A stretch of DNA of 64,000 nucleotides from Verrucomicrobium spinosum DSM 4136 = JCM 18804. GTDB taxonomy: Bacteria > Verrucomicrobiota > Verrucomicrobiia > Verrucomicrobiales > Verrucomicrobiaceae. Position 1 is the first letter of the stretch. Every line of letters begins with the position of its first letter. Made by a program: the position numbers and the translations under genes. Positions 43,609-52,531 of this stretch are shown piece by piece. The notes under the pieces are model-generated. The model saw nothing but the letters and a program-made list of their open reading frames with translations. It did no database searches and was not told the origin of the DNA. The DNA lies in the NCBI RefSeq assembly GCF_000172155.1, contig NZ_ABIZ01000001.1:2327105-2391104 (forward strand), in the 5' to 3' direction.

Positions 43609-44937
43609 TCACCTGATGGTCAGCCAACCGACGATCGCCAGAATCGGAACCAAGATGGGGATGGAGAAGCAGAAGAGGTAGCCGAGAAAACCGGGGGTGT
43701 GGATTTTTGCTTTGTCTGCAATGGCCTTGACCATAAAATTGGGGCCGTTTCCAATGTAGCTGCCTGCCCCAAAAAAGACGGCCCCCAGAGAAATGGCAAC
43801 AACATAAGATGCATGACTGGAGAGGTAGGAGACCACATCTCCGGGATTCCCCACATCCAGATGGGCATTGCCCATGGCTGCGGCCAGGAAGGTAAGGTAA
43901 GTTGGGGCGTTGTCGAGGAATGCAGACAGGGAGCCGCTGGCGAAGTAGTACTGGAGGGGGGCGGTAAGTGTGATCCCTTTGCCTGAACCGAGGAGTTCCA
44001 GAGCGGGCACCATGGTGAGAAAGATGCCGATAAAAAGGTAACCCACCTCTTTGACCGGCCCAAAATTGAAGTCGTTGGCTTCATGAACCGGTTTTGAGGT
44101 GGTCAGGTAGGATGCAACTGCTGCCGCGACCATGATGAGGGCGGTCACGCTGATGGAGAACTGTTCGGTACCGATTTTCCAGGATTGGGGGAGGAAGACC
44201 GCAATGAGAACGACCAGCAGGAACCCAACATTATGCAGCCCCCGGAAGAGCCAGGTTTCATTGGCAGCCTCTTTAGCGGCAACTTCTTTGGGGGCGCGTG
44301 CAAAGTTCTTTTTGTCCAGGACAAAGAATACGCCGAGCAACAGTGCCATGGCCCAAAGCCAGGTAGTCCACACGTGCTGGATGACCCACCAGAACGGAAC
44401 GCCGCGCAAGAAGCCCAGAAAGAGCGGTGGATCGCCGATGGGAGTAAGGGCTCCTCCGACATTGCTGACGATGAAGATGAAGAAAACAATGTGGAACTTG
44501 GTAATACGATACTTGTTCATCTTGATCCATGGGCGGATCAAAAGCATCGAGGCTCCGGTGGTGCCAATCAGGTTGGCGAGGACACCGCCAATGAGAAGGA
44601 ATACCGTGTTCACAAATGGCGTGGCTTCGCCCTTGACCCGGATGTTGATGCCACCGGAGATGACGAAGAGTGAACCGATGAGGGCCATGAAACTCACATA
44701 CTCCATCATGGAATGCAGCACCGCTGCGCCATGATGCAGACCGAACAGATAGTAGGCTGCTGTGACCAAGCCGAGTCCTATGGCCACCTTGGGGTACTGA
44801 TGTTCCCAGAAGTGGCTGGCGAACAGGGGCATGAGCGCGATGCAGAGGAGCAGCAGGGCAAATGGGGCGACCATCCAGGGTGAAGGAAGAGCCGTGGTAT
44901 GAGCCGCACTGCTGGCGGAGGAGAAGAGGGGCGTCAT
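43609..44937 (-). CDS. NhaD/CitMHS_2-type sodium:proton antiporter-like protein
   Basis: 442 residues, about 11 helices. IGTTGASMLLIRPWIKMN and SNVGGALTPIGDPPLFLGFL are characteristic of the ion transporter superfamily group annotated as CitMHS_2 or sodium:proton antiporters; the C-terminal repeat SAFLDNAPTYLTFLAAAMG and FGAGSYIGNGPNFMVKAIAD mirrors it. Na+/H+ exchange is the likely role, though anion transport cannot be excluded by sequence. It lies 76 bases upstream of the CaCA gene on the same strand. Confidence 0.88.
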   Translation of the reverse strand: MTPLFSSASSAAHTTALPSPWMVAPFALLLLCIALMPLFASHFWEHQYPKVAIGLGLVTAAYYLFGLHHGAAVLHSMMEYVSFMALIGSLFVISGGINIRVKGEATPFVNTVFLLIGGVLANLIGTTGASMLLIRPWIKMNKYRITKFHIVFFIFIVSNVGGALTPIGDPPLFLGFLRGVPFWWVIQHVWTTWLWAMALLLGVFFVLDKKNFARAPKEVAAKEAANETWLFRGLHNVGFLLVVLIAVFLPQSWKIGTEQFSISVTALIMVAAAVASYLTTSKPVHEANDFNFGPVKEVGYLFIGIFLTMVPALELLGSGKGITLTAPLQYYFASGSLSAFLDNAPTYLTFLAAAMGNAHLDVGNPGDVVSYLSSHASYVVAISLGAVFFGAGSYIGNGPNFMVKAIADKAKIHTPGFLGYLFCFSIPILVPILAIVGWLTIR

Positions 44938-45298
44938 GTTGAAGGTCGTCGGTAGGTCCGCACCGTGTCTCAGGTAGCCTCGGAGTTACTGTGAATCAAG
45001 GAGCCGACGGGCTGACAGGGACGTTTTTGTCCGCTCATCGAACTCGGTCTCGGGGCTGTTCCGGGCAGTTGCCCCCATGGGGTCGGGGGGGCGAGGGAAC
45101 CCCAGCCGTTGTCAACGCCTGCCTCTGGCTGCCGCCCTTCGGAGTAGTGGAAATAACAGGTTGTTCCGTGGGCATGGCCCGGCTGCCATCTGCGATGCCT
45201 TCGGCAGGGAGACGGGGAATCGGCATCCCTGGCTTTTTGCGCACCCCCGAATTTTCTGTGGGGCAAACGCTGCGACAGCGGCGAGTGTTCCCCGAACC

Positions 45299-45560
45299 TG
45301 CGCGGGTCCCCTCCACCTCGTCTGGGAGGACGTGATAGAGCCACCTGCGACACCATCGACACCCTTTTTGGACTTTTTGCCAAAATCGCATTTGTTGCGA
45401 TTTATTGTGTATGCTTCTGGCGGTGAGCAAGATGTGATGGAAAAAGTGCGCGTGTTCGATGGATTGAGTTTATCATCAGACTGGCCCGTGGGTCCGGTAT
45501 GCCGAAGGCCTTGCAGAAGGTAGCCAGGGAAGTAATCGCAGCGATACCCTGGAAAGCCGC
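45299..45560 (+). repeat. ~265-bp duplication, copy 1
   Basis: Nearly identical to 45756-46030: only a handful of single-base differences over the first ~220 bases, then a short gap and a common end at AAAGCCGC. The whole interval 44938-46257 has no gene that looks real in codon use or family; frames present are short and inconsistent between the two copies. Confidence 0.8.
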
Positions 45561-45755
45561 CAGTCATTCGCTGGCGTGGGCATGATCCTTTGCTTAACTG
45601 TTGTCGTGTTTCTTGGTGAAGCACGGTCAGAAAACGGTGCCGAGCCACCGTACTCCAAGACGCTTCGCGAGGATTGGGAGTGCCGGGCGGGGCTGGGCCG
45701 AGGGTGGTTTGGTTCTACAACCCAGAATGGGAAGAGGCCAGGGGGGTGGAGAAGG

Positions 45756-46030
45756 TGCGCGGGTCCCCTCCACCTCGTCTGGGAGGACGTGATAGAGCCA
45801 CCTGCGACACCATCGACACCCTTTTTGGACTTTTTGCCAAAATCGCATTTGTTGCGATTTATTGTGTATACTTCTGGCGGTGAGCAAGATGTGATGGAAA
45901 AGTGCGCGTATTCGATGGATTGAGTTTATCATCAGACTGGCCCGTGGGCCCGGTATGCCGAAGGCCTTGCAGAAGGCATTGTAGAAGGTGAACGCCATGA
46001 TGAGCGCAGCGATACCCTTGGAAAGCCGCT
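45756..46030 (+). repeat. ~265-bp duplication, copy 2
   Basis: Second copy of 45299-45560, 457 bases further on, with about 13 extra bases near the end. Contains the same 40-base block that recurs inverted at 46200-46239. Confidence 0.8.
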
Positions 46031-46199
46031 CCCTCTTTGGCAACCGTGGAGGGTGCTTGATCGTCTTTCAGTCGGTGGCATGGGTGCCCTCCTCCGGCAC
46101 CCTGTAGGCGGACCAAACATCGTTTGTAAGTGTTTCGCAAAATTCTGGAGTATGTCGCTCACGCTCAGAGAGATGTGCCAAAAACACATAACTTTTCGT

Positions 46200-46239
46200 T
46201 TTTGGCAAAAAGTCCAAAAAGGGTGTCGATGGTGTCGCA
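46200..46239 (-). repeat. Inverted third copy of a 40-base block
   Basis: Exact complement of 45346-45385 and 45803-45842, the block beginning TGCGACACCATCGACACCC. Flanking bases differ. The three copies bound a ~900-base region next to an IS630-like remnant. Confidence 0.8.
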
Positions 46240-46257
46240 CCTAGGCTCTCTCGAGCC

Positions 46258-46290
46258 AAAAAAAGCCCCGCACCGGGTGAGGTGCAGGGC
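46258..46290 (-). terminator. Intrinsic terminator of the HTH gene
   Basis: Minus-strand stem GCCCTGCACC/GGTGCGGGGC (one mismatch or wobble) with a 6-base loop, followed by seven T. It lies 43 bases after the HTH gene's stop codon. Confidence 0.88.
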
Positions 46291-46332
46291 GGAAATCAGC
46301 AGCAAAGGCGCGGCACGGCCGCGCGCGGTGGC

Positions 46333-46905
46333 TTACAGGAGGGCTCGCATGGTCACGGGAAGTGTTGCTGCAAGGCGGTCGCGGCGGCTGACGGGTAGCG
46401 GGGTGGTGAGGGTACGCTGGCCGGGAAGAACGATGCGGCGGGTCGGGGCGTCGGCATTCAGGTCGTTGTCCATGGCTGCAGGGGCGACGAAGTTCGCACC
46501 GGCTGTCTCCACGATCATCCAATAGCGCAGTGCTCGCAAGGGGATGGAGACTTCGAACTGGTCGAGGAGCCACTTGCGGGTTTCCGTGACGTTCTGCCAT
46601 TGATGCCGCTCGATGCCTTCTCGGAAGGCCCGCACCACATGCTGAGGCAGGCGGGAAACGGCGGTGCTGTCCAGTAGCTTGGCAAAGCCACCATTGCGCC
46701 ACGCGGCCAGACAGCCGGCCACGCTCGCGCGGGACATGGTGCCAGCTTCGGCCAGGCGGGTAAGACTGCGCTCGCCCATAAGGGCAAGGCGGAGGACGTT
46801 CAGGCGTTCCCTGTGGCGACGGGGACTGCGGGCGGCGCACAAAAGGCGTTCGACGGCAACGGCTTCACGGGATGGGGTGGGATGGGGGGACCGGATTCGA
46901 GTCAT
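46333..46905 (-). CDS. Helix-turn-helix protein resembling the N-terminus of IS630-type transposases
   Basis: 190 residues from the chosen start. The middle (RERLNVLRLALMGERSLTRL, TMSRASVAGCLAAWRNGGF, then QNVTETRKWLLDQFEVSIPL) matches the paired winged-helix DNA-binding region of IS630/Tc1-like transposases. No DDE catalytic domain follows; the protein ends in an unrelated basic tail. It has its own terminator, so it may be kept as a regulator instead of being dead. Alternative starts at 46929 and 46947. It sits among repeats. Confidence 0.65.
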   Translation of the reverse strand: MTRIRSPHPTPSREAVAVERLLCAARSPRRHRERLNVLRLALMGERSLTRLAEAGTMSRASVAGCLAAWRNGGFAKLLDSTAVSRLPQHVVRAFREGIERHQWQNVTETRKWLLDQFEVSIPLRALRYWMIVETAGANFVAPAAMDNDLNADAPTRRIVLPGQRTLTTPLPVSRRDRLAATLPVTMRALL

Positions 46906-47192
46906 GAGCAAAGGGGTTCGGGTTGTCATGCTCAGAGCACCGGCCATGCCATTAATGAAGTATTGATGGAGGACCTTAGTGAAAATGATTCTTTTGTGAT
47001 CGAAAAATTGGAATGTTTTTCCATTGCACGTGTCTCTACAAGCATTTCTGTATCAGATCAAGTCACATTCCTGTTGCACAGGACATGGGTTTGTTCGCTC
47101 TTGCTCAATGGGTTGTGATTTTTGCACGGGAGGCTGTGATGGATGCTTTATTTGGCCTGTATTTGATCTGGAAGTGATGTTAAAACGGAGGA

Positions 47193-47798
47193 GTGAAATC
47201 ACTTTTCGTCGCTACCGGCAACCCGCACAAAACGGGCGAGATTCGCAGCATGCTTGGAGACGCTTATGACGTTTCGGACATGACTGCGCACCCACATCTG
47301 CCCCTACCTGAGGAAACGGGCGAGACGTTTGAGGCCAATGCCACGATCAAGGCTCTGGCGGCCAGCTCGGCACTCCCTGATGCACTTGTGCTCTCTGACG
47401 ATTCAGGGCTGGAGGTGGATGCTCTGGGTGGGGCACCTGGCGTCATCTCCGCGAGGTACGCAGGTGCCAATGCTACGGACTCAGACAATCGCAGGCTCTT
47501 GAAGGAACAACTTGCCCAACTGGCGAAGCAGACGGAAACACCACTTTTCAACGGTCGATTCCGTTGCTGCATGGTGCTGGCACAGAATGGGCGCGTTCTG
47601 GGCGTGTTCGACGGAGCTGTGGAAGGGTGTCTCCTGCTGGCGGAGGATGGGGGAGGCGGCTTCGGCTATGATCCGTTGTTTGTTCCCGAAGGTTATGAGA
47701 ACAGCTTCGGCGTGCTGCCACTGGAAGTGAAGAATCAACTCAGTCATCGGTCCCGCGCCCTGGCCAAGGTGGTGGCATGGCTGGCGGAGCAGGCCTGA
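47193..47798 (+). CDS. rdgB: XTP/dITP diphosphatase
   Basis: 201 residues; hydrolyses XTP, dITP and related non-standard nucleotides to the monophosphates. FVATGNPHKTGEI, FEANATIKA, SDDSGLEVDALGGAPGVISARYAG, GFGYDPLFVPEG and LSHRSRALAKV are the family motifs. GTG 47193 is the only suitable start; GGAGGA lies almost touching it, which is closer than usual. Probably leads an operon with the two glycosidase genes, the first only 30 bases on. Confidence 0.95.
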   Translation: MKSLFVATGNPHKTGEIRSMLGDAYDVSDMTAHPHLPLPEETGETFEANATIKALAASSALPDALVLSDDSGLEVDALGGAPGVISARYAGANATDSDNRRLLKEQLAQLAKQTETPLFNGRFRCCMVLAQNGRVLGVFDGAVEGCLLLAEDGGGGFGYDPLFVPEGYENSFGVLPLEVKNQLSHRSRALAKVVAWLAEQA

Positions 47799-47828
47799 TC
47801 TGCAGATCTTGACTTGGAGGACAGTGGC

Positions 47829-48605
47829 ATGACCTGGCGACTCGCATTGATCCTGCTGCTGGCCACAGGACTGCCTGGCGGCGGCAGACTCCCGGCGCAG
47901 GATGTTGTTGTTTCCTTGGGCCATGGAGTGGTGTGGAGCCGCAAGGACATCAGTGCTCCACTGGAAGGATGGTTGCAGGTAGTAACTTTTGATGCCTCCA
48001 AAGTGAAGGTGGAGGTGCTGGCGAGGCAGGACAGGGAGACTGCGCTCCCCATGCATCGCTGGATGACGGAGGCGCGGGCGATCGCCGGTTGCAATGGGGG
48101 GTATTTTGATCCCGCCACCTTTGCTCCTTCAGGGCTCCAGGTGGTGGAAGGTCTGGCCACGGGCAAGTACCAGCAGTTCGGAGAGTGGGGTGGCGGATTC
48201 GGGGTGCGGTCAGGGAAAGCCCAGATCTGGACGGAGCAGGAAATACTCGCGATGCCAACGTTTGAAGCGGAATCCTTTGTTCAGTGCAGTCCCGTGCTGG
48301 TCGATGGAGTTCGTCGATTTACAGGTGCTGGGGAGGATGTTCGCGCACGCAGGACATTCATCGCCCACGACGGTGGGGCACGCTGGGCCCTGGGGGTGAC
48401 GTCAGGGATCGGATTGAGAGAGCTGGCCGAATTGCTGGTCAACCAAGGGGCTGGACTTTTGGGGTTCAAGGTGAGCCGCGCACTGAATCTTGATGGTGGT
48501 CCCTCCACAGGGCTGTGGGGCAGAGATGAAAAAGGGAAAGTGGTGGTCCACGAGAAGGAGATGTGGTCTGTGAAAAACTGTGTGGTGATCCGCCCTCTGC
48601 AGTGA
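47829..48605 (+). CDS. Secreted phosphodiester glycosidase (NAGPA family), copy 1
   Basis: 258 residues with a signal peptide (LALILLLATGLPGGGRLP). GCNGGYFDPATFAPSGL and the C-terminal ALNLDGGPSTGLWG are the NAGPA hallmarks; RRTFIAHDGG lies between. The family removes N-acetylglucosamine from phosphodiester-linked substrates in animals and in bacteria is thought to act on cell-surface polymers. GGAGG stands 8 bases before ATG 47829. The gene downstream is a paralogue with overlapping stop/start codons. Confidence 0.85.
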   Translation: MTWRLALILLLATGLPGGGRLPAQDVVVSLGHGVVWSRKDISAPLEGWLQVVTFDASKVKVEVLARQDRETALPMHRWMTEARAIAGCNGGYFDPATFAPSGLQVVEGLATGKYQQFGEWGGGFGVRSGKAQIWTEQEILAMPTFEAESFVQCSPVLVDGVRRFTGAGEDVRARRTFIAHDGGARWALGVTSGIGLRELAELLVNQGAGLLGFKVSRALNLDGGPSTGLWGRDEKGKVVVHEKEMWSVKNCVVIRPLQ

Positions 48606-48661
48606 GAGAGAGCGTTCTCAAGATCTTCTTGAGTTTCCGGGGCGGAATCGTTCTGTGCCTC

Positions 48662-49468
48662 ATGGTTTCCTCCTTCCGGCTCATTTCGCATCTTGCTCCG
48701 TTATTTCTGGTGATGGGGGTGATCGTTGAGACGCTGCCTGCGCAGTGGACGGTGCGATCTCAAGCCGGGCCCGTTAAACTGCCCGGTGGTGCGATACAGG
48801 TGAAGAAGCAGCTTGCGGGCCCCACCGAGGCGGAGTTGAACCTGATCCTTTTCACCGCTGGCAAGTATGAGATGCGGGTGGTTCATCAGCCTGAGCGTGA
48901 CAAGGGGGTGTCTCTGGCCACGAAGATGCGTGAACTGGGGGCCATTGCGGGGTGCAACGGAGGATACTTTACGCCAGATTTTTTGCCCCTCGGGTTGGAA
49001 GTGAGTGATGGGGTGCGCAGTGGAACGTTTCAGCGCAGTTCCCTGCTAGGGGGCGTCTTTTTGGTGAGGCACGGCAGGCCAGCCATGGTCTGGAAGGATG
49101 AATACATCGAGCAGAAGGGGGTCACCCAGCTCTTACAGGCGGGACCGCGCCTGGTTCACGCGGGACTGCCCGTGGCGGGCCTGGAGGCGACGAAGCGCCG
49201 TGCACGAACCTTCATCCTGACCGACCAGGCAGGGAACTGGGCGCTCGGCACCTGCAAAAGTGTCACTCTCCGGGAACTCTCGGATCTGCTCTCGACCCGC
49301 GCTCTGCTGCCGGAGGTCACGGTGAAGCGGGCCTTGAACTTCGATGGTGGCAACTCCACCGGGCTGTGGTGGCGGGCGGAGGGTGGCCAGGAGCACGGTG
49401 AAAGGGAGTATGCCCGGGTTCGAAACTTCCTGGTGCTTATGCCCAAGACGCCCGTGGCCGCCCGTTGA
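48662..49468 (+). CDS. Secreted phosphodiester glycosidase (NAGPA family), copy 2
   Basis: 268 residues. Signal-like start (HLAPLFLVMGVIVETLPAQ), then GCNGGYFTPDFLPLGLEV, RRARTFILTDQAGNWALG and ALNFDGGNSTGLWW, parallel to copy 1. The GTG at 48602 overlaps the stop codon of copy 1 (GTGA) and is in frame; if used, translation is coupled and the protein gains 20 residues. The paralogues share order and motifs but have diverged, so substrate difference is possible. Confidence 0.82.
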   Translation: MVSSFRLISHLAPLFLVMGVIVETLPAQWTVRSQAGPVKLPGGAIQVKKQLAGPTEAELNLILFTAGKYEMRVVHQPERDKGVSLATKMRELGAIAGCNGGYFTPDFLPLGLEVSDGVRSGTFQRSSLLGGVFLVRHGRPAMVWKDEYIEQKGVTQLLQAGPRLVHAGLPVAGLEATKRRARTFILTDQAGNWALGTCKSVTLRELSDLLSTRALLPEVTVKRALNFDGGNSTGLWWRAEGGQEHGEREYARVRNFLVLMPKTPVAAR

Positions 49469-49641
49469 GCGTAGCGTGATTTGAGGATTTCTGGCGCGCG
49501 GTCTGCGAAGCTGTCGCGCTTGATTGATCCCTGTACTTGTGCCCTCTGTCAGGATCTGGTTCTAATTGGACCCCGTCGATCTGGGCTCAACCACGATCCA
49601 GTAGAACTTCTCCAACCCTTCTCTTCACCGCCCTCAGTCCC

Positions 49642-50721
49642 ATGCTTGAAGCACCTGCCAAAGAATTCCTCCTCGACTATCTCAACACTCCCAGCCCGAC
49701 CGGGTTCGAATGGCGGGGCCAGCGCAAGTGGGCCGACTACGTGCGCAAGTTTTCCGATCGTGTGGAGAGCGATGCGTACGGCACCGCCTGGGCCACGCTG
49801 GAAGGCAGCGCCAAGAAGCCCAAGCAGATCATGCTGGAGTCCCATGCTGATGAGATTGGCTTCATGGTGAAGATGATCACCAAGGACGGGTTCCTCTACC
49901 TTGATCGTGTGGGCGGGTCTGATGCGGCTACGGCCCGGGGGCGTCGTCTGGACATCTTGGGCGACAAAGGGGTGGTGCGCGGCATCATTGGCAACACGGC
50001 GATTCACATCCGTGAACGGGAAAATGAAAAGGCACCCCAGGTGCACGAGCTGTATGTGGATATTGGCGCCTCGAACCCCAAGGAAGTCGCTGAAGCAGGC
50101 ATCCGCGTGGGCCATCCGGCTGTGTATTCCTACGGTGCCGAGTTCATGGGCAAGGAGTTGCTTCTGGGCCGGGCGCTGGACAACCGCATCGGTGGCTTCA
50201 TCATCGCGCAGGTCATGAAGCGCCTGAGTGCGAAGAAAAAGCGCCCTGGTGCCACGGTGGTGGCGGTGAACGCCATCCAGGAGGAAATCGGCGGCAACGG
50301 GGCCAAGATGATCGCCAACCGGCTCATGCCGGACGTGGCGGTGGTTCTGGATGTCACGCATGCCACGGACACGCCGGGCATCGACAAGGCCAAGCACGGT
50401 GATGTGACTCTGGGAGGCGGCCCCAGCATCACCCACGGCACTTGCAACCATCCCATGGTGGTGCAACGCCTCCTTGACTCCGCGGAGAAGGTCAAGGTGG
50501 AGATCCAGCACGAGTCCTCCTCCCGGTACAGCGGGACGGACACGGACAGCATCTTCACGGTGGGCAACGGGATTCCCAGCGGATTGATCTCCCTGCCGCT
50601 GCGCTACATGCACTCCGTGGTGGAGATGGCCAATCTCAAGGACGTGCAACAGGTCATTGACGTGCTGGTGGCGTTCGTGGAGAGCGTGGGGCCTGACGAC
50701 GAGTTCAAGATCAAGATCTAG
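49642..50721 (+). CDS. M42 family metallopeptidase
   Basis: 359 residues. A co-catalytic dinuclear metal aminopeptidase: ESHADEIGFMV, RALDNRIGGF (bridging Asp), AIQEEIGGNGA (catalytic Glu pair), LDVTHATDTPG and YMHSVVE give the metal and catalytic residues. M42 enzymes form large tetrahedral aminopeptidase particles in the cytoplasm that trim peptides. The start at 49642 is the family start; the frame extends upstream without support. Stands alone after the glycosidases. Confidence 0.93.
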   Translation: MLEAPAKEFLLDYLNTPSPTGFEWRGQRKWADYVRKFSDRVESDAYGTAWATLEGSAKKPKQIMLESHADEIGFMVKMITKDGFLYLDRVGGSDAATARGRRLDILGDKGVVRGIIGNTAIHIRERENEKAPQVHELYVDIGASNPKEVAEAGIRVGHPAVYSYGAEFMGKELLLGRALDNRIGGFIIAQVMKRLSAKKKRPGATVVAVNAIQEEIGGNGAKMIANRLMPDVAVVLDVTHATDTPGIDKAKHGDVTLGGGPSITHGTCNHPMVVQRLLDSAEKVKVEIQHESSSRYSGTDTDSIFTVGNGIPSGLISLPLRYMHSVVEMANLKDVQQVIDVLVAFVESVGPDDEFKIKI

Positions 50722-50796
50722 TCTTGAGGCCCGGTCTGGTGTAGGAAAGAGTCAGAATCTGGATCTGGATCCCGGTCTGAACCTCCCACTCCACCT

Positions 50797-51414
50797 GTGA
50801 CGCCTCCGCCCGCCCCTCGTCTGCTTTTGAGCCTCCGCGATGGCACACCCGTGTTGTTGCGGATGTTCACCCCGGCCGATCGGGCGGCGGTGCAGGAGGC
50901 CTTCCGCCGCCTGTCGCTGGATTCCCATTACTACCGGTTTTGGACTCAGCATCGCGACTTGCCCGACTCGCTGCTCACGCGATTTCTCAACCCTGAACCG
51001 GGGCTGCATGAAACCTGGGCGGTGCTCGATCCTGCCCTGCCAGACGAGCCGGGTCAGGGAGGTGGGTCTTTTTGGAGGCTGGAAGAAGAGCCCTGGCGGG
51101 CTGAGATCTCCTTCACGGTGGCAGACGAGGTGCAGCACCGTGGGGTGGGCAGCTTGCTCCTCGCCCTTCTCTGGATGCGCGCATGCGGAGCTGGCATCAC
51201 CGAGTTCTTCGGCGTGGTGTTGCCAGACAACTACACCGTGTTGGACTGGTTTCGCGCTCTCGGTGCACGGATGACGCTACATGGGGGACAGTATGTTTTT
51301 GAGCTGGATCTGAATGAGGCAAAGCTTAAACCGACTCCCACGACGGAGCGCTTCAAGCAGCGATTGCGGGAGGTGGAAGCGGCGCTGACGGGGGCCGAAG
51401 ACCAGGGGCCCTGA
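50797..51414 (+). CDS. GNAT family N-acetyltransferase
   Basis: 205 residues. LRDGTPVLLRMFTPADRAAV begins a GNAT domain of the PatZ/Pat type, and DEVQHRGVGSLLLALLWMRA is the acetyl-CoA binding motif (Q/R-x-x-G-x-G). The segment ITEFFGVVLPDNYTVLDWFR is also as in protein lysine acetyltransferases. The substrate may be proteins, but the N-terminal regulatory domain of Pat is missing. Start GTG 50797 without a clear ribosome binding site. Confidence 0.85.
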   Translation: MTPPPAPRLLLSLRDGTPVLLRMFTPADRAAVQEAFRRLSLDSHYYRFWTQHRDLPDSLLTRFLNPEPGLHETWAVLDPALPDEPGQGGGSFWRLEEEPWRAEISFTVADEVQHRGVGSLLLALLWMRACGAGITEFFGVVLPDNYTVLDWFRALGARMTLHGGQYVFELDLNEAKLKPTPTTERFKQRLREVEAALTGAEDQGP

Positions 51415-51434
51415 ACGGGATCGACTTTTCCGGC

Positions 51435-51611
51435 TCAGGCCCCAAGCCCGTAGGCCTCCGCCAGGATCTCCTCGTCTTCCTCCCAGAAGGAGATGCTCAT
51501 GGGGCGACAGCAGACCTCACAGTCATAGTCCACCGTGCACGGTACCTCTGAGAAGTGCGGGGCCGGGACCTCGAACTCCTCAAAACAAGTGGGGCAGGTG
51601 ACGGAGGGCAT
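51435..51611 (-). CDS. CPXCG-motif cysteine-rich protein
   Basis: 58 residues. TCPTCFEEFEV followed by DYDCEVCCRPMSI gives the two Cys pairs expected for a zinc knuckle of the Cys_rich_CPXCG family, with an acidic C-terminus (WEEDEEILAEA). Function not established. The upstream open frame to 51728 is ignored because the family protein begins at this Met and an RGT repeat lies just before it. It is 76 bases downstream of the L,D-transpeptidase gene. Confidence 0.85.
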   Translation of the reverse strand: MPSVTCPTCFEEFEVPAPHFSEVPCTVDYDCEVCCRPMSISFWEEDEEILAEAYGLGA

Positions 51612-51619
51612 GGGTGTGA

Positions 51620-51647
51620 AGTGCTTGGTGCTTGGTTTGAGTGGAGC
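51620..51647 (+). repeat. 7-bp repeat (RGTGCTT)
   Basis: AGTGCTT, GGTGCTT, GGTTTGA, GTGGAGC in exact 7-base phase, immediately upstream of the CPXCG start codon. Confidence 0.55.
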
Positions 51648-51687
51648 ATGAGGCTCGCGAGTTTCGCACGAAGCACTCGGAACTTTC

Positions 51688-52452
51688 TCACGGCAACTTC
51701 CACGCTGAGCGCATTTTCTGGTACTCACTCTGCGGGAGGAGCACGTAGTAGGGGTACTTGTCCGTCTTGATCCAGCGGATCATGGACTCGAGATTCTCCA
51801 CGGCCATGGTGGTGCAGCCTGCGCTGGGGCGGGTAGGGCCGCGGCGGACATGAAAGAAGATGGCGCTGCCGTATCCCGGGGAGGCGGGATTGGTGTTGTG
51901 GCGGATTTCCAGGAGCCACTTGTAGGCGTCATCGCCCAGGCGCATGCGCTGGCTTTCAAACCACGGGGGCACATTCTGAGGATCTACCCGCACGTGCTGA
52001 TTGTAGTGGGGAAGCCGAGGGTCATCCACCCATGCGTCCCATGGGCCCACTTGCAGGTATGGCCAGGAGGCCCCTTTCGGTGGGGTGGCAGCGGCTCCAT
52101 GCAGTCGTCCCAGCTCAAACACGCCTGCCGGTGCCTTACCGTCCTTTTCCACCTTCCAGGGGATTTCTGGATTGCTCGGTTGGAATACTCCACGCCCCCA
52201 TGCCAGTCCGTGCCGGCCTAAGTTCACTGGCCAGGCATTCTTAAAGACGGGACGCCACGGGCTCTCAGCGGAGGGGCGTTCCCAGCACTGGAGGGTGGCG
52301 GTAGCGCTTTCCCAGCTGGGGGCCACGGCCACAATGACCTGCCTCGCAGAGCTGGGAATCTGGGAATAGGCTGATCCAGGAGATAAAAAATTCGCGATCG
52401 CCAACAAAACAGCGATGCATGTAATTACGGAGTGGTTACAATGGAAGGTCAT
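51688..52452 (-). CDS. Secreted L,D-transpeptidase (YkuD-like) family protein
   Basis: 254 residues with a signal peptide ending near SAYSQ. The active-site region FFHVRRGPTRPSAGCTTM carries the His and the Ser-x-Gly-Cys-Thr motif of YkuD enzymes, with Cys as nucleophile. It would cross-link or edit peptidoglycan in the periplasm. The preceding PGYGSAIF is typical of the proteobacterial-like form. Not linked to other wall genes here. Confidence 0.85.
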   Translation of the reverse strand: MTFHCNHSVITCIAVLLAIANFLSPGSAYSQIPSSARQVIVAVAPSWESATATLQCWERPSAESPWRPVFKNAWPVNLGRHGLAWGRGVFQPSNPEIPWKVEKDGKAPAGVFELGRLHGAAATPPKGASWPYLQVGPWDAWVDDPRLPHYNQHVRVDPQNVPPWFESQRMRLGDDAYKWLLEIRHNTNPASPGYGSAIFFHVRRGPTRPSAGCTTMAVENLESMIRWIKTDKYPYYVLLPQSEYQKMRSAWKLP

Positions 52453-52531
52453 TGGCGGAAAATCTTTGGTTTAATTGCTGCGTTGTAGAGATTTTTCTTT
52501 GCACAGAGAGGGTAAGTAGGTATTTTTGCAC

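Noticed and set aside
45299-46030. CRISPR array
   Set aside because: Only two long, nearly identical copies and one short inverted block; no regular short repeats with unique spacers and no cas genes.
45627-46043. 138-codon minus-strand frame in the second duplication copy
   Set aside because: The same DNA in the first copy reads in different frames with different stops, so no common protein is kept.
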